A stretch of DNA of 13,217 nucleotides from Parcubacteria group bacterium CG11_big_fil_rev_8_21_14_0_20_41_14 (GTDB lineage: Bacteria > Patescibacteriota > Patescibacteriia > UBA2169), in NCBI GenBank assembly GCA_002787075.1, contig PCVT01000071.1:201-13417 (forward strand), read 5' to 3'. The notes under the pieces were generated by a model. That model saw only the letters and a list, made by a program, of their open reading frames with translations, was not told where the DNA came from and made no database searches. The translations under genes and the position numbers were made by a program. Positions 12,850-13,217 of the stretch are shown here, piece after piece (position 1 is the first letter of the stretch; the number at the start of each line of letters is the position of its first letter).

Positions 12850-13217
12850 ATTTTAAATAATATGCCAAAATGATATGTGCCAGAATTAATTTCTTTTTCC
12901 TCAGAAAATCCTGCTTCTTGAGCGATTTGCTTTATATTAGCCAAATCTATTCTCTTATCAGCAGACGGACCAATGCTGGTGTTTCCTTTTTTCCACTCAA
13001 CAACCAGTAGTTTACCATTTGGCTTCAATAACCGCTTTGCTTCCGCGAATGGAGATTTTTTATCATTCACTAGAAAAAGAATATTAACCAAAAATACCAT
13101 ATCAAGCGACTGGTCCGCAATATCTGTCGCACCCAAGGACTCCACATCAGACCAGATTGTCTCAATATTCTTAATATTTTCAACCTGAATTTCCTTTTTT
13201 ATTTGTCCTAAAACATT
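12846..13217 (-). CDS. Class I SAM-dependent methyltransferase, C-terminal part (5' end outside window)
   Basis: The frame is open to the window edge, so the GTG at 13145 is not the true start; 123 residues are visible. Residues before that codon (NVLGQIKK...IETIWSDVESLG) continue the fold. DQSLDMVFLVNILFLVNDK corresponds to the strand-4 region of Methyltransf_11-type enzymes, and EAKRLLKPNGKLLVVEWKKG to the strand-5 region (the usual LKPGG reads LKPNG). The C-terminal AGFSEEKEINSGTYHFGILF fits the last strands. The SAM-binding glycine motif lies outside the window, so substrate and activity cannot be judged; UbiE-like or small-molecule methyltransferases are the closest in style. The TGA overlaps the start of the next gene. 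Confidence 0.85.
   Translation of the reverse strand, partial: NVLGQIKKEIQVENIKNIETIWSDVESLGATDIADQSLDMVFLVNILFLVNDKKSPFAEAKRLLKPNGKLLVVEWKKGNTSIGPSADKRIDLANIKQIAQEAGFSEEKEINSGTYHFGILFKI

Overview
The window looks like a chromosomal segment of a Candidate Phyla Radiation (Patescibacteria, Parcubacteria-like) bacterium. This is inferred from lamin-tail, PKD and Ig-like cell-surface proteins in a moderately AT-rich, tightly packed genome, from divergent versions of housekeeping genes (trigger factor, NusA, a short PlsC), and from AT-rich repeat words that spill into coding sequence. The long ORFs contain no in-frame TGA and one gene appears to end with TGA, so the standard bacterial code (table 11) fits. 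No marker gene fixes the lineage.

Layout. Positions 2-1879 (+) hold the 3' part of a secreted, C-terminally anchored lamin-tail/PKD/OB-fold protein. It converges on a small membrane protein (1884-2321, -). The divergent partner of that gene (2445-3659, +) encodes a coiled-coil protein ending in a RelE/ParE-like domain; the two genes are driven by back-to-back promoters that share one -35 sequence. Two terminators then shield a tRNA-Gly(GCC)/tRNA-Leu(UAA) pair (-) with a 1-nt spacer. From there everything is on the minus strand. Read in the direction of transcription (right to left) the order is: SAM methyltransferase (runs off the window) > small membrane protein > YraN > terminator; then an Ig-like surface protein with a structured leader; then nusA with its own promoter and 5'-terminal hairpin > H+-pumping pyrophosphatase (hppA) > plsC (1 nt after the hppA stop) > a 219-bp foldback repeat > trigger factor (tig) > a REP-like palindrome > yggU/DUF167 > the tRNAs.

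How the parts relate. The central block is housekeeping: transcription elongation/antitermination (NusA), proton pumping from pyrophosphate (HppA), phospholipid acylation (PlsC), nascent-chain folding (Tig) and tRNAs. Two large surface proteins flank it. I found no CRISPR array, integrase, transposase or obvious defence cassette. The least ordinary items are the RelE-like fusion, the foldback element that appears to supply the end of plsC, the acidic low-complexity insertion in the NusA N-terminal domain, a possible two-state RNA leader before the Ig-like protein, and the shared-core divergent promoter with a predicted leaderless transcript.
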